Positions 32,882 to 43,010 of a DNA stretch of 64,000 bases are shown here, piece after piece. Within the stretch, counting starts at the first letter, position 1. Every line of letters starts with the position of its first letter. Source of the DNA: Nematopogon swammerdamellus. Taxonomy: Eukaryota; Arthropoda; Insecta; Lepidoptera; Adelidae. Made by a program: the position numbers and the translations under genes. Below the pieces are notes generated by a model. It worked only from the letters and a program-made list of their open reading frames with translations, had not been told where the DNA came from and made no database searches. Location of the stretch: positions 124,001-188,000 of the forward strand of contig OX336359.1 in NCBI GenBank assembly GCA_946902875.1. Reading direction: 5' to 3'.

Positions 32882-34734
32882 CTGTCGGTCACACCAACCA
32901 TACACTCTTGTACCTTCACACTCTACCACCTAAGCTCCGGTAGCATCAATCTTTCGGAACAAACTATCGCTATTTCTGATTCCGCGTAAGCGTCAGAAGG
33001 AACGTTATCTGACAGAAAATGTATCACATAACGTTATTCCTAGGCCTCAGTCTGCGTTAAAGGTTGTGAGTATTGATCCTTAGTAACATATTATTAGCAC
33101 CTTCTGCTGTATTTAGTTTCATATATAACTAGATTGTTTATCGTTTATTTATCGACTAAGCCTACATTCGAGTGGGTTTCGAATTAAGACTTGTCTATTC
33201 GCAGTGTGGGCACGAGAGCTATAGCTCGACCTATGTCAGGTTCAAAGGTGGTAAGGATGTGATGTTTCAGAGTAACGATCCGTCAGCCGACATACAAATA
33301 TTATTTGAATTCCGAATAGTAGACATATTATAAACAACACAATTTCATAAGCTGCCAGTACAAACTGATGCCAAACTTCGATTTCCGTCTACCATACCAA
33401 GGACCTGCACTCAATGTAAATAAAAGCGAACGCAATACCCGGCGAGAGAGTCCGAATGTAATTCCGTGTCTAGCGCCGGAATTAATTCATCTAAGCAAAC
33501 TTGGAGTAGGTGCTTTACACACTGCTTTGCTTGGAGGAGTGGACATTGTGGAGCGTACCCTGACTAGAGAATTATTTTTGTTGTTGTACTAAATATACAA
33601 TGGTTTAAAATATTTCACTAATACTAATGCACACTATCAAAAACATGTAACGCAAAATATTAGGTTAATGCTAGAGGCATATTTACAGACTTAAGGTGCG
33701 GAATGTGGAAAGCGCATGGAGGTGGATACCTCAATGCAAATGAAAAAAAAAAAAAAGGTTTATTACTGCAGGATTAATGTTCATAGATGTGAACTGTTTG
33801 TTTATTATACATGACTGGGATTTTGCTAAAAATCCCGAATTAAAATAATAACATATAAGTACTTAGGAAGGAACCTTGTCTGCAATGCTTTCTTCAACAG
33901 TTTATCCATGCTTATCTATTCTCCACTTAACAGTTTAGTAACAAGTTCTTATATTAAATTATTAACAAGTTCCATGCTCCCGGTTCACAAGTGAACGCTT
34001 TCGCCACCCATTAGGTCTCGCCAGAGCTGCGTCGCTGCAAGGCAAACAGCATCGTAAATGAAGATAGGGGCCGAGATATTTGTACTGCCAACTATCCTAT
34101 GCTTGATACTTCCGACCACAGAACATTATAATTTAACTTAGGAAGGTCTGTGCTTAGCAGTGATTAGGTCGGGAGTCTAATGGTGAGTATGATTGGAGAT
34201 GAGATTAAGAGGACTCATGAATGACTCTGTGTAATCACATTCTCTTCACTTGCTACACACTTTTGTTTGATAGTATTTAATCTATAATCTTCTGGTTAGA
34301 TCATAATCTTCAGGTTCATCATTCGTATGGTAGTGCAACACTACGCTTGAATTTTTCCAATATTATTTTTACAATCTACTACAAGTTTTCTAAACATAAA
34401 TACTCATGAAGGTCTCACTACTTATTCTCCTACTTAGTGTAGTTCTGAGAAAGGTTACAGGAATTCTTTAGATATTCTTTCCGAATATCTAAAGCGACGA
34501 TTCAATAAAGCTTAATAAACTTCATGACGCCAAAAAAAAAACTTTTTTTTCGGTCGAAATACAAATTTTTAGCTCCGGTGTTGCAGGTAATAATGTTTTG
34601 GGGGCTAGAAAATATAAATTCCGAAAGACGATTTTGTATGGAGAAAGTTTCCGTCTCGTCTTAAGTACAGTAACTGGTTCAATAATCTTCATGGGCAAAT
34701 TGTTTGTTCAAACAGGAGAATATGTATCCAATGT
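32882..34734. other. Intronic sequence; perfect 12-bp hairpin at 34466-34494
   Basis: No exon or intact transposon is recognised. ctttagatattc (34466-34477) and its reverse complement (34483-34494) flank tttcc. An open frame at 33368-33592 shows no domain and ends at an ordinary stop. A-rich runs occur near 33748. Confidence 0.4.
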
Positions 34735-34960
34735 CGTATGACGAAAATATGGAACGGTCTTCCGGCGAGTGTGTTCCACACCACCTATAACCTGGGAATC
34801 TTCAAACGGCGTGTTAATAAACTAGACAACGACCTCTTTGTCCGCCTTGTAGCTGATATGGCGCCTCCCAGAGCGTGGTTTCGCGAGAATGAACTTTTGG
34901 GCACAGACAACCGTGCCGGTCGTCCATAAAAAAGTGCGTTACCGAAAGCGGAGTGATTTC
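34735..34960 (+). pseudogene. 5'-truncated CR1-type LINE, 3' coding end (second copy)
   Basis: The frame TKIWNGLPASVFHTTYNLGI, FKRRVNKLDNDLFVRL, MAPPRAWFRENE matches the C-terminus of the LINE at 60.2 kb and the fragment at 29.96 kb. Upstream residues have decayed. It lies in the intron between the Ig exon and the middle exon of the Beat-like gene. Confidence 0.7.
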
Positions 34961-35929
34961 ACAAGATGGTAAGATAAAAAATGGCTAATATGTTTAAACA
35001 ATTATCACAAATTTACATTAGTTCTGTGGATGCTCACCAATAACTATCAGCGCCAAAATTGCGATAATCAAAATTACCTCATTACGAAGTTGCTTAAAGC
35101 TAGTCCAGCGTACTATTTAGTATATAGGTCACGCGGAACACGCGGTGTAGCGGAATGTGGTATATTAGAAGTTGAGCACAGCCCGAAGTCTTGGGTGCTT
35201 CGTTCAGTTTGCGCAAGTCAAATTTAACTTGTTAGAGGAAATTAATTGAGAACTAATTCAACTACAGCTCACCAACGAAGACTGTCAGAGTCTTCTGTGA
35301 GGCAGATGGAAGCAGTCGAGCACAGGCAGAGAGAAGCATCCGCACTCACTCACTCCACTGCACACTTGCGTAGGAGATGGATTGACCCGCTCAATATGCT
35401 ATTTAGTATTACGGATGAAGATTTGATTTAAAAAAATGTTCGACCGACCGATTTTGACATAACGAACTTAAATGTTCCGAATTAGAAATTTGTATAATTA
35501 GACGTAGATATAAAATATTGATAAGACAATTTCAACCTAGATGTTTTATTTCGCAAAGAGAAGCTAAACGAATTGACATATTAAACTAAAAATAAAACAA
35601 TGCGCACTTTCATTCCACAGACGCTTATCCAATGAACAAGGTGGACGAAACTGGTTGAAGCAAAAAGAAAATATCCAACGAGCCGAGAACAATCGAAAAG
35701 CCAAAGAAGCTTGCGCCGGATAAAAGTATCAGTGAATAAGAAGAGAATTATGTAAAAGTAAAGTAAAATTAAAGTAAAACGTTTTTTATTAATCATTTCT
35801 AAGATATTACAATTCACAGTAGGTTTTTCACATATTTTTCACAGTAGGTACAATATGTTTTAGACAGATATACGTATAATTCAATGTTTTTTATTAAAAA
35901 GTACATAACAACAACAAATAACAAATGCG

Positions 35930-37562
35930 AGTGTTCGATGAGCTGTTAACCATTATCACCGATATCCTTAAATCAATCTCTTGTAACAAGTTCGTTTCCT
36001 ATCATCTGGAAAAAGGCATTTGTAATCCTTCTTGCTAAAACGTCAAATCCTGTTTCCGTTAGTACCGTCCCATCTCAATATTATCATTCCTTTCAAAAAT
36101 CCTGGAAAGCATCGTACACCAGCCGTCTGGCTTCCTTTCTCATAAACCCTTAGAACACAATGCAATCTGGGTTTGAACCATCTCACGTGTAGTACTGCAC
36201 AGTACCTACTTTGACAAGTGCAGTATTGTTACTGCACTTGTCAAAGTCACTGATGATATCCGTCTAAGATGAAAAACGAAAATATTACTGGTATCGTGTT
36301 ACTTTATTTTAGTGACTTCAATTCAGTTGACTTTGACATCACGGTGGAAATGCTGAGAACTCTTAACTTATCTCCGGAGGTAATAAATTGGTTTGCATCA
36401 TACCTTCGTGGCTGCCAGCAAAATTATTGACTATTACTCCTCTGAATGGTACGATCTAACTGCTGGTGCTCTACAAGGTGGCGTGTTGTCTCATATAATC
36501 TTAGTAATTTTTATAAATGTTGTCTCCAAACTCTCAGTTCCTCTCAACCACATGTATGCCGATGACTTACAGCTATATCTGGGAAGCCAAAAAAATGGAG
36601 TCCTTATGGATGAGACGCTATCTTCGCAGGCTCGGGTCAACGAGGTCAGTCGAAAAGTCTATGCAGCGGACTGACTCCCTGAGGCGGCTGCAGAACCTTC
36701 TTCCGTCCACTACAAACACAATTCTAGCACAATCAATGTTTCTTCCCATCCTTAATTATGCGGACGTATGTTAACTGGACGTTACTGAGGAACTCCTGGA
36801 CAAGCTGAGCGTCTGCAAAACATATTATGTATACGATTCGTTTTTGGACTACGCAAGTACGACCAAGTTTCAGAATATAGCAGACGTCTGAAGTGGCTCC
36901 CAGTTCGTCTACGCAGGAATTCCTACATACTTTGTCTCCTTTATTCTTGTATTTACAACTCTTCTGCTCCCGAGTATCTACATTACTGTTTTCAAAACTT
37001 ATATTTTCACGGTGTCCTCCTTCCGTCGAGTCATGACAATATTCTAGCTATCTCCTCTCATTAATTAAACTTATTTTTATACGAACTCATTTACTGTTCA
37101 CTCGGCTCGGCTGTGGAATTCACTACCACACTTTACCCGACACTGCAAATCGCTTTCCTTGTTCAAAAACACCTAAAACTGTATTATCTCCGACAGTGTG
37201 AATTGAAAACATAAAAAAAAACTTTTTTTTCATACCTGAATGGACAAGTATGTATGTATATTTATTTGTATATTATATTTTATAAATACAGTAATTTATA
37301 TGTATTAACACCAAGTATGGCTTTGTATTTAACTAGCATGTATTTACGTGTATTATTATTATAATTTTATCTTCAATTCTCACATCCAACTTTTTGCTAC
37401 TACCTACTTACATTCCACTATATTAATATAATCCCAAATACCAACCTCAAGAAATCTCTGTAATGGATAAGTTCGCCTTTGAACCTTATAATATTCTAAA
37501 GTGCTTGTTACCGTTGAATGTTTCTTGTAACAATAAAGTATTTTCTATGTCTATTCTATTCT
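35930..37562 (+). pseudogene. Degenerate non-LTR retrotransposon (RT domain and 3' UTR)
   Basis: Shifting frames give a thumb/finger start near 35985 (IWKKA...LLAKTSNP), then LTAGALQGGVLSHIILVIFI and NHMYADDLQLYLG, the last carrying the YADD catalytic pair. Several frameshifts and stops destroy it. The 3' UTR ends at about 37562 with caataaagtattttctatg and a (TCTAT)n tail. The QLY after YADD recalls CR1/L2-type LINEs; clade uncertain. Antisense to the Beat-like gene, its 3' end is only ~80 bp from the Ig exon donor. Confidence 0.75.
36208..36247. repeat. Perfect 18-bp stem hairpin inside the LINE remnant
   Basis: actttgacaagtgcagta (36208-36225) and its exact reverse complement (36230-36247) flank ttgt. 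A shorter related piece, tagtactgcacagta, lies just upstream. It looks like a small inverted duplication that arose after the LINE decayed. Confidence 0.85.
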
Positions 37563-37644
37563 AACAAGTCAGAAGAGAAGCACTCTCACATTGTACCGAC
37601 ATGGTTCGGCCAGATTGCACAGACAATATGTTGTGAATACTAAC

Positions 37645-37778
37645 CGACTGCTCGTTGACGAACCAGGTGATGTTGGCGGCGGGGAGCGAGGGCGGCGAGG
37701 AGCAGTTGGCGCGGATGTGGTCCCCGCCCGTGTACAGCAGCCGGTTCACAGTCACGTTCGGCGCAATCAGCGGCGCCT
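37645..37778 (-). CDS. Beat-like Ig protein, second Ig domain exon (intact copy)
   Basis: Acceptor gtgtgtgtag|AG at 37779 and donor CAGTCG|gttagt at 37644 on the minus strand; 134 nt. After two bases completing an upstream codon it encodes APLIAPNVTVNRLLYTGGDH, then IRANCSSPPSLPAANITWFV, then NEQS. The C-x12-W spacing (NCSS...ITWF) marks an Ig domain, and YxxGDxxxxNCSSxxSxPAxxxxWFxN closely resembles the second Ig of Beat proteins. NVT, NCS and NIT are possible glycosylation sites. It joins the exon at 32881 in phase 0. A coding start and the first Ig domain are not found in this window. Confidence 0.8.
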
Positions 37779-37799
37779 CTACACACACACACACAAAAT

Positions 37800-38343
37800 G
37801 TTAGAACCAGGTGATGTTGGCGGCGGGCAGCGAGGGCGGCGAGGAGCAGTTGGCGCGGATGTGGTCCCCGCCCGTGTACAGCAGCCGGTTCACCGTCACG
37901 TTCGGCGCGATCAGCGGCGCCTCTACACACACACACAATGTTAGAACCAGGTGATTTGGCGGCGGGCAGCGAGGGCGGCGAGGAGCAGTTGGCGCGGATG
38001 TGGTCTCCGCCCGTGTACAGCAGCTGGTTCACAGTCACGTTCGGCGCGACCAGCGGCGCCTCTACACACACACACAATGTTAGAACCAGGTGATGTTGGC
38101 GGCGGGCAGCGAGGGCGGCGATGAGCAGTTGGCGCGGATGTGGTCCCCGCCCGTGTACAGCAGCCGGTTCACAGTCACGTTCGGCGCGATCAGCGGCGCC
38201 TCTACACACACACACACACAATGTTAGAACCAGGTGATGTTGGCGGCGGGGTGCGAGGGCGGCGAGGAGCAGTTGGCGCGGATGTGGTCTCCGCCCGTGT
38301 ACAGCAGCCGGCTCACTGTCACGTTCGGCGCGATCAGCGGCGC

Positions 38344-38348
<5 letters not shown>
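37800..38348 (-). pseudogene. Four tandem truncated copies of the Ig exon
   Basis: Four more copies of the 37645 exon have acceptor-side ends at about 37922, 38061, 38201 and 38345, with periods of 139-144 bp. Each keeps the (GT)n-AG acceptor and the reading frame through NITWF, then diverges to TTCTAACATT, so an in-frame TAA follows immediately and the VNEQS end and gttagt donor are lost. The copy ending near 38061 also has a 2-bp deletion (gatttggc for gatgttggc). Coding differences are few (I/V, R/Q, N/S). They could act as poison exons but more likely are by-products of microsatellite-linked duplication. Confidence 0.85.

Positions 38349-38380
<32 letters not shown>
38349..38380. repeat. 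(CA)16 microsatellite
   Basis: An uninterrupted CA run separates the fifth exon copy from the MITE to its right; shorter (CA)4-7 runs separate the other copies and supply their splice-acceptor tracts on the minus strand. Confidence 0.95.
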
Positions 38381-38382
<2 letters not shown>

Positions 38383-38383
38383 G

Positions 38384-38601
38384 TAAAGGCCGCTGCATAC
38401 GTAGCGGGGCGCCCGGGGAAATATTCTCCATAAGAATATATTATATCCCGCTCCGTTCCCGCTCCGCTCCCGCTCCGCCGCCGCTCCGCTCCCGCCCCGC
38501 CGCGTATAAACACGTGCTTGCACTAGTTCCTGAGGATCCTGCAGAAAAGCTCGCCCCGCCTCCGCCCCGCCGGCACCCCGCTGCGTATGCAGCGGCCTTT
38601 A
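38384..38601. mobile_element. MITE with 18-bp perfect terminal inverted repeats, GC-rich core
   Basis: taaaggccgctgcatacg at 38384-38401 is exactly complementary to cgtatgcagcggccttta at 38584-38601. The outer TA could be a TA target duplication. The core is an irregular ccgctc-type GC repeat (38445-38510). Without a coding region it would depend on a transposase in trans; Tc1/mariner or PIF-type mobilisation is possible. Confidence 0.75.
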
Positions 38602-39181
38602 GACATCAGCTGTATTCCCGCTGCTTGGAGTAGGTACTGCTCGCACTTTTGGGATGGCTAAGCTAAATACCAGCTTGCGCCCTTGGCCTCGATCCAGAGT
38701 CGAGATGTGTGACTAGTGGGTGACCCCGGTGACCCAGACTTGTCCCGCGATCTAGAAACACTGCAACTAGGTGTGTTCTATCGCTTATTCCACGAGAAGT
38801 CCTCAGAGCGGAGCCGTTAGAGGCGATCATGCCGTCCCCTATCCATCTCCGCACTACACGCACTGGGCAGGGATTGCATCCCTACAAACTGAACTTACCG
38901 CGGATATGTACCTTACCTAACAGATCTTTCCTCTACAGAACTGTAAACTCGGAACGCTCTCCCTACCCTATTTCAATATTATATTTTCCTAAAATACTGG
39001 TTTTCTTTCTGTAAACTCGGAACGCTCTGCCTACCCTATTTCAATATTATATTTTCCTAAAATACTGGTTTTCATAAAGAACTGTGCTTTGCTGCAAGAA
39101 ATAGAGTGAATCATAGGACAACTGTGGAGTGTCCGCCACCATCAGTTTCTCTTATTATGTTTAATTGCCTCGTGTTTTTTT
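38602..39181. other. No gene; 72-bp direct duplication at about 38940-39075
   Basis: ctgtaaactcggaacgctct through aaaatactggttttc is present twice in tandem (from 38940 and 39012) with almost no divergence, so the duplication is recent. No coding signal is recognised around it. Confidence 0.6.
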
Positions 39182-39322
39182 ATGGAAATTGAAACGGTTG
39201 GCTACATCATCTACAACATCCGTGATGTCAGCCCATAACACCGGGTGAACTAGGTGCCATGCAGGTGCTGCAGTGCTTCCCTTCAATCTTGCCGGCTACA
39301 CTGAACTGGACGGAATATTTGT
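39182..39322 (-). mobile_element. SINE / short retroposon, family 1 (copy 2)
   Basis: Minus-strand copy of the 8258-8410 element: tggctacatcatctacaacatccgtgatg and cagcccataacaccgggtgaac, ending ccggctacactgaactgg. A small internal difference (gcaggtgctgcagtg) distinguishes it. Confidence 0.7.
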
Positions 39323-39875
39323 ATTATATGTATGTTAGTTGTATCAGATACTACGCATAATTATATTGTTATATAGTACAAAGTAGGTACCTATGTTTAA
39401 CTTTTTAGTTTTTGTCTATTTGTTTAAAATTGTATATTATAAATATGTACCTGTTGAACAGAATACTTTGGAGGTTTAAAATCAGAGATTCTGGGTCGTC
39501 TCAGCATCCCACGCTGCACCCCCAGACACTATTTTAACATTGAAAATATTTTTTTCGATCGCTTCAGTATAGCCCCCCATTTTTGCTGAGAGTGTGAAAT
39601 CGTCATGGTGTCGCGAGTTCTGGGGCTACGCGAGAGTGGTGGACGGCTCAAAAGACGCGTATCGGCTAGGGCTACAAGATGTGATGTTTTCGAAAAAGTA
39701 GAAAAAAATTTTTTTAAATGCAAATTTGTGAAAAATTCAATTTTTTTCGAACTAAATCTCTTATATCTCAAAAAGTAAATGTGATATCGCAAAATTAAAA
39801 ACCTGTTTAGATTTGGACTTTGGGCTACATTAAAAAAAATCATTCGTCTATCGATGATGGTTCGTGCTGTAGGTG
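39323..39875. other. Unrecognised sequence between SINE and carrier element B
   Basis: AT-rich; a minus-strand frame at 39529-39843 is open for about 100 codons but Phe/Ser/Lys-rich and without a domain. Probably repeat-derived. Confidence 0.4.
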
Positions 39876-40502
39876 GTCCCTCAAATTTTTCCCATTTTCG
39901 CTGAGAGTTTTCGACTTTTGGAAGTGCAACAACGTAGAGGAGCGAGGAGGAATATCCGAATGTATGAAATAAATTATGAAAATCAAATCACGGCTCTGCA
40001 GATCCTCGGGTGACTTTGTTAGTTTGTTAGTTGGGTTCTGATGATGGAGCCGGAGGGAAGCCATAGGAACTCCTAAACTACACATGATAAGCCCATCGTG
40101 TTTGGGCTCGTTAGATTTGTCTTCGCAAGTACTCTTGTCATATATGATGTCCAGCGTCCTGATTATGGAGCCGGAATGAAGCCATAGGAACTCCTAAACT
40201 ACACATAATAAATCTGCCGTGTTTGGGCTCGTCGGATTTGTTTCCCATGTACTCTAGTAATATGTTATTTCCAGAGTCCTGATGATGGAGCCGGAAGGAA
40301 GCCATAGGAACTCCTAAACTACACATGATAAAAGCACCATGTTTGGGCTCGTTGGATTTGTCTTTGCAAGTACATACTCTAGTCATATATGATTTCCAGG
40401 GTCCTGATGATAGAACCGGAAGGAAGCCACAAGTGACTCTTTTTGAATAAATAAATGCTACGCATCTTCTAACCTAACCTATATTATATTTTTATATTTG
40501 AC
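39876..40502 (+). repeat. Minisatellite carrier element B, left part
   Basis: Four ~120-bp units (from about 40030, 40157, 40276 and 40400: tgatgatggagccggaaggaagccataggaactc...) run forward, then catcttctaacctaacctata and tttttatatttga. The uninterrupted homologue of its right edge is at 13360-13385 in carrier A. The exact outer boundary is not fixed. Confidence 0.7.
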
Positions 40503-42795
40503 TAGCTTATGCCCGCGGCTTCGCTCGCGTGAAATTCGTATTTTAAAGAAGAAAGTAAGTAACTGAGGGCGAGGCCGAAGGCCGAACTGCATGCAGGAAG
40601 ACTATAAACCTTCTCGAAAAAAGTAAGTTACTGAGAGCGAGGCCGAAGGCCGAGCTGCGTTCAGAAAGACTATAAACATTCTCGAAGAAAGTAAGTAACA
40701 AAGGGCGCGGGCCGTAGGCCGAGCTGCGTTCACGAAAACGATAAACCATCTCTAAGTAAATAAGTAATTAAGGGCGAGGCCGAAGGCCGAGCTGCGTTCA
40801 GGAAACCATAAACCTTCTCGAAGAAAGTAAGTAATTAAGAGCGAGGCCGAAGGCCGAGCTGCGTTCAGGAAGACAATAAACCTTCTCGAAGACAGTAAGT
40901 AACTACGGGCGCGGCCGAAGGCCGAACTGCGTTTAAAAAGAGGATAAACCTTCTCGAAAAAGTAAGTAACTGAGGGCGAGGCCGAATGCCGAGCTGCGTT
41001 CAGAAAGACTATAAACCTTCTCGAAGAAAGTAAGTAACTAAGGGCGACGCCGAAGGCCGAGCTGCGTTCAGGAAGACCAAAAACCTTATCTAAGGAAGTA
41101 AGTAACTAAGGGCGAGGCCGAAGGCCGAGCTACGTTCAGGAAGACTATAAACCTTCTCGAAGAAAGTAAGTAACTGAGGGCAAGGCCGAAGACCGCTCTG
41201 CGTTCTTCGAGAAACTTTCATCGAGAAGGTTTATCCTCTTTCTGAACGCAGCTGGGCCTTCGGCCTCACCCATAGCTTATACTTACTTTCACCGAGAAGG
41301 TTTATGCTCTTGCTGAAGGTTTATCCTTTTCTTGAACGCAGTTCGGCCTTCGGCCCCGCCCATAGTTACTTACTGTCTTCGAGAAGGTTTATAATCTTCC
41401 TGAACGCAGCTCGGCCTTCGGCCTCGCCCTTAATGACTTACTTTCTTCGAGAAGGTTTATGGTCTTCCCGAACGAAGCTCGGCCTTCGGCCTCGCCCTTA
41501 ATTACTTATGTATTTACTTAGAGATGATTTATCGTTTTCCTGAACGCAGCTCGGCCTCCGGCCTCGCCCTTTCTTACTTACTTTCTTCGAGAAGGTTTAT
41601 AGTCTTTTTGAACGCAGCTCGGCCTTCGGCCTCGCCCTCAGTTACTTACTTTCTTCTTTGAAATACGAATTTCACGCGAGCGAAGCCGCGGGCAAAAGCT
41701 AGTAGCTAAATGTGCGTGTAGTAATTTTAATCGAATTTAGATGATCGGCTTAAATTTTATGGAGGAAATTCATACAAACATATTCGCCTCGCCCCGCCGC
41801 CCCCCGCTGCCCCCCGCTGCCCCCCGCTGAGAGAAGCGCTTTGTCATCGTCGTATCTTTTAAACTATTTGTCCAAATTACTTAGTGTAACAGCCAAAGTT
41901 TATCTACTTTAAATACCAGAAGCGATAAAAGTATGTATTTTCATAAGAATTAATTCAAAACTATAAAATATGCATTGTAAATACAGTATCCAATTAAATG
42001 TATTTTTCGTTCACTATTTTGGCTATAGTGGCTTCCACATAAAAGGTAGATATATGCTGTCGCGGATTTTTTTTTTAGAACTATTTTGGAGAAACCTCAC
42101 CATACACTATCTTCGTGTAACTCTAACGTTTTATGTAGCGCACGCCGAGATAGCTCTCAGAAGGCAGGATTTTTTCCGACTTACTTGACATTTATCGATA
42201 TTTTGGGCAAATTTACACAATGTCTTTATAAATTATAGCCTTTTTGATGTATAAGCTATAGTACCGTAAAGGCTCATCAAAATCTGTTCAGTAGTTTTTT
42301 CGTGAAAGAGGAATATAGTGTGGCTGCTCGGTTCGCTGTTGAGTTTATAGGCCGCGCCTCCCCCGCGCCGCCTCCGCGCCGCCGCGCCGTCTCCGCTGCG
42401 CCGCGCCGCCAACTGCCGCTCGCTCGGTAAATACCTATGTATGTATAGTACTAAGGCGCTAAGGCGCGCGGATTTAACATATCGGTTTGTATGGGAGCCA
42501 CATCTTAGCGTAACCGGAACTGAATTTTATGTAGCCTATCCTGTGTCCCATATAGTTAAATGTGCTTGTACAAAATTTCATCGAATTCGGATGATCGGTT
42601 TAAGAGTTATGGCGGAACATACATACATACATACATACAGAAAAGATTTCTAAAAATCGTCAATTTAGCTTTAGTATCATACATAGAGGCTACAAACTCA
42701 ATATTTCCTAAAACAAAGTAACTTACTCCATGACCACCCCTTACAGATTTATTATTAGTATATATAATATATATTGAGTATTGATGATGATATGA
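40503..42795 (-). mobile_element. Helitron B (non-autonomous, with inverted 68-bp arrays)
   Basis: On the minus strand it begins TCATATCATCATCAAT after a host A and ends ...GGGCATAAGCTAG before a host T. The empty site is intact in carrier A at 13377/13378 (tttga|tatttatt), showing A|T insertion without duplication. Internally, 40503-41702 is a palindrome of 68-bp arrays with a Helitron 3' terminus (CTAG) at both outer ends. The right half (41703-42795) holds other transposon-like sequence, GC-rich islets at 41790-41830 and 42360-42425, and (ACAT)n near 42617. Confidence 0.75.
40545..41692. repeat. 68-bp arrays in inverted orientation
   Basis: About ten units run forward (40545-41210, gggcgaggccgaaggccgagc...) and about seven run in reverse (41215-41690, gctcggccttcggcctcgcccttag...), meeting near 41212. 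The two outer edges are matching reverse complements (cccgcggcttcgctcgcgtg at 40512 and cacgcgagcgaagccgcggg at 41673). This resembles Drosophila FB foldback architecture, but the ends are Helitron-like. Confidence 0.9.
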
Positions 42796-43010
42796 TATTT
42801 ATTAATTTGTTACTTTAGTTAGACATAATGTCAAGCTTATCTCTTTTTCTGTCTAAATTTTAGTTTACATTTTTAAGCTGCTTGTGATTTGAAAAATAAT
42901 AAAAAATATATAAATATAATAATTTTATTTTATTTTGTTGAGTTAATTTTCAATGTACCTGGAAGGTCGTGTAATGCACGAGATCTGTGAATTTTTTTTA
43001 ATAATTTAAT
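42796..43010 (+). repeat. Minisatellite carrier element B, right part
   Basis: tatttattaatttgttactttagttagacataatgtcaagctt is the unbroken form of the sequence interrupted at 13407/16149. It continues with ctgtctaaattttagtttac and ends in ggtcgtgtaatgcacgagatctgtgaa, the carrier terminus also found, inverted, at 12940. Confidence 0.75.

Noticed and set aside
37640..38431. 263-codon minus-strand ORF across the exon array
   Set aside because: It reads the exons in the wrong frame (AADRAERD...) and passes through (GT)n; the Ig-encoding frame is a different one.
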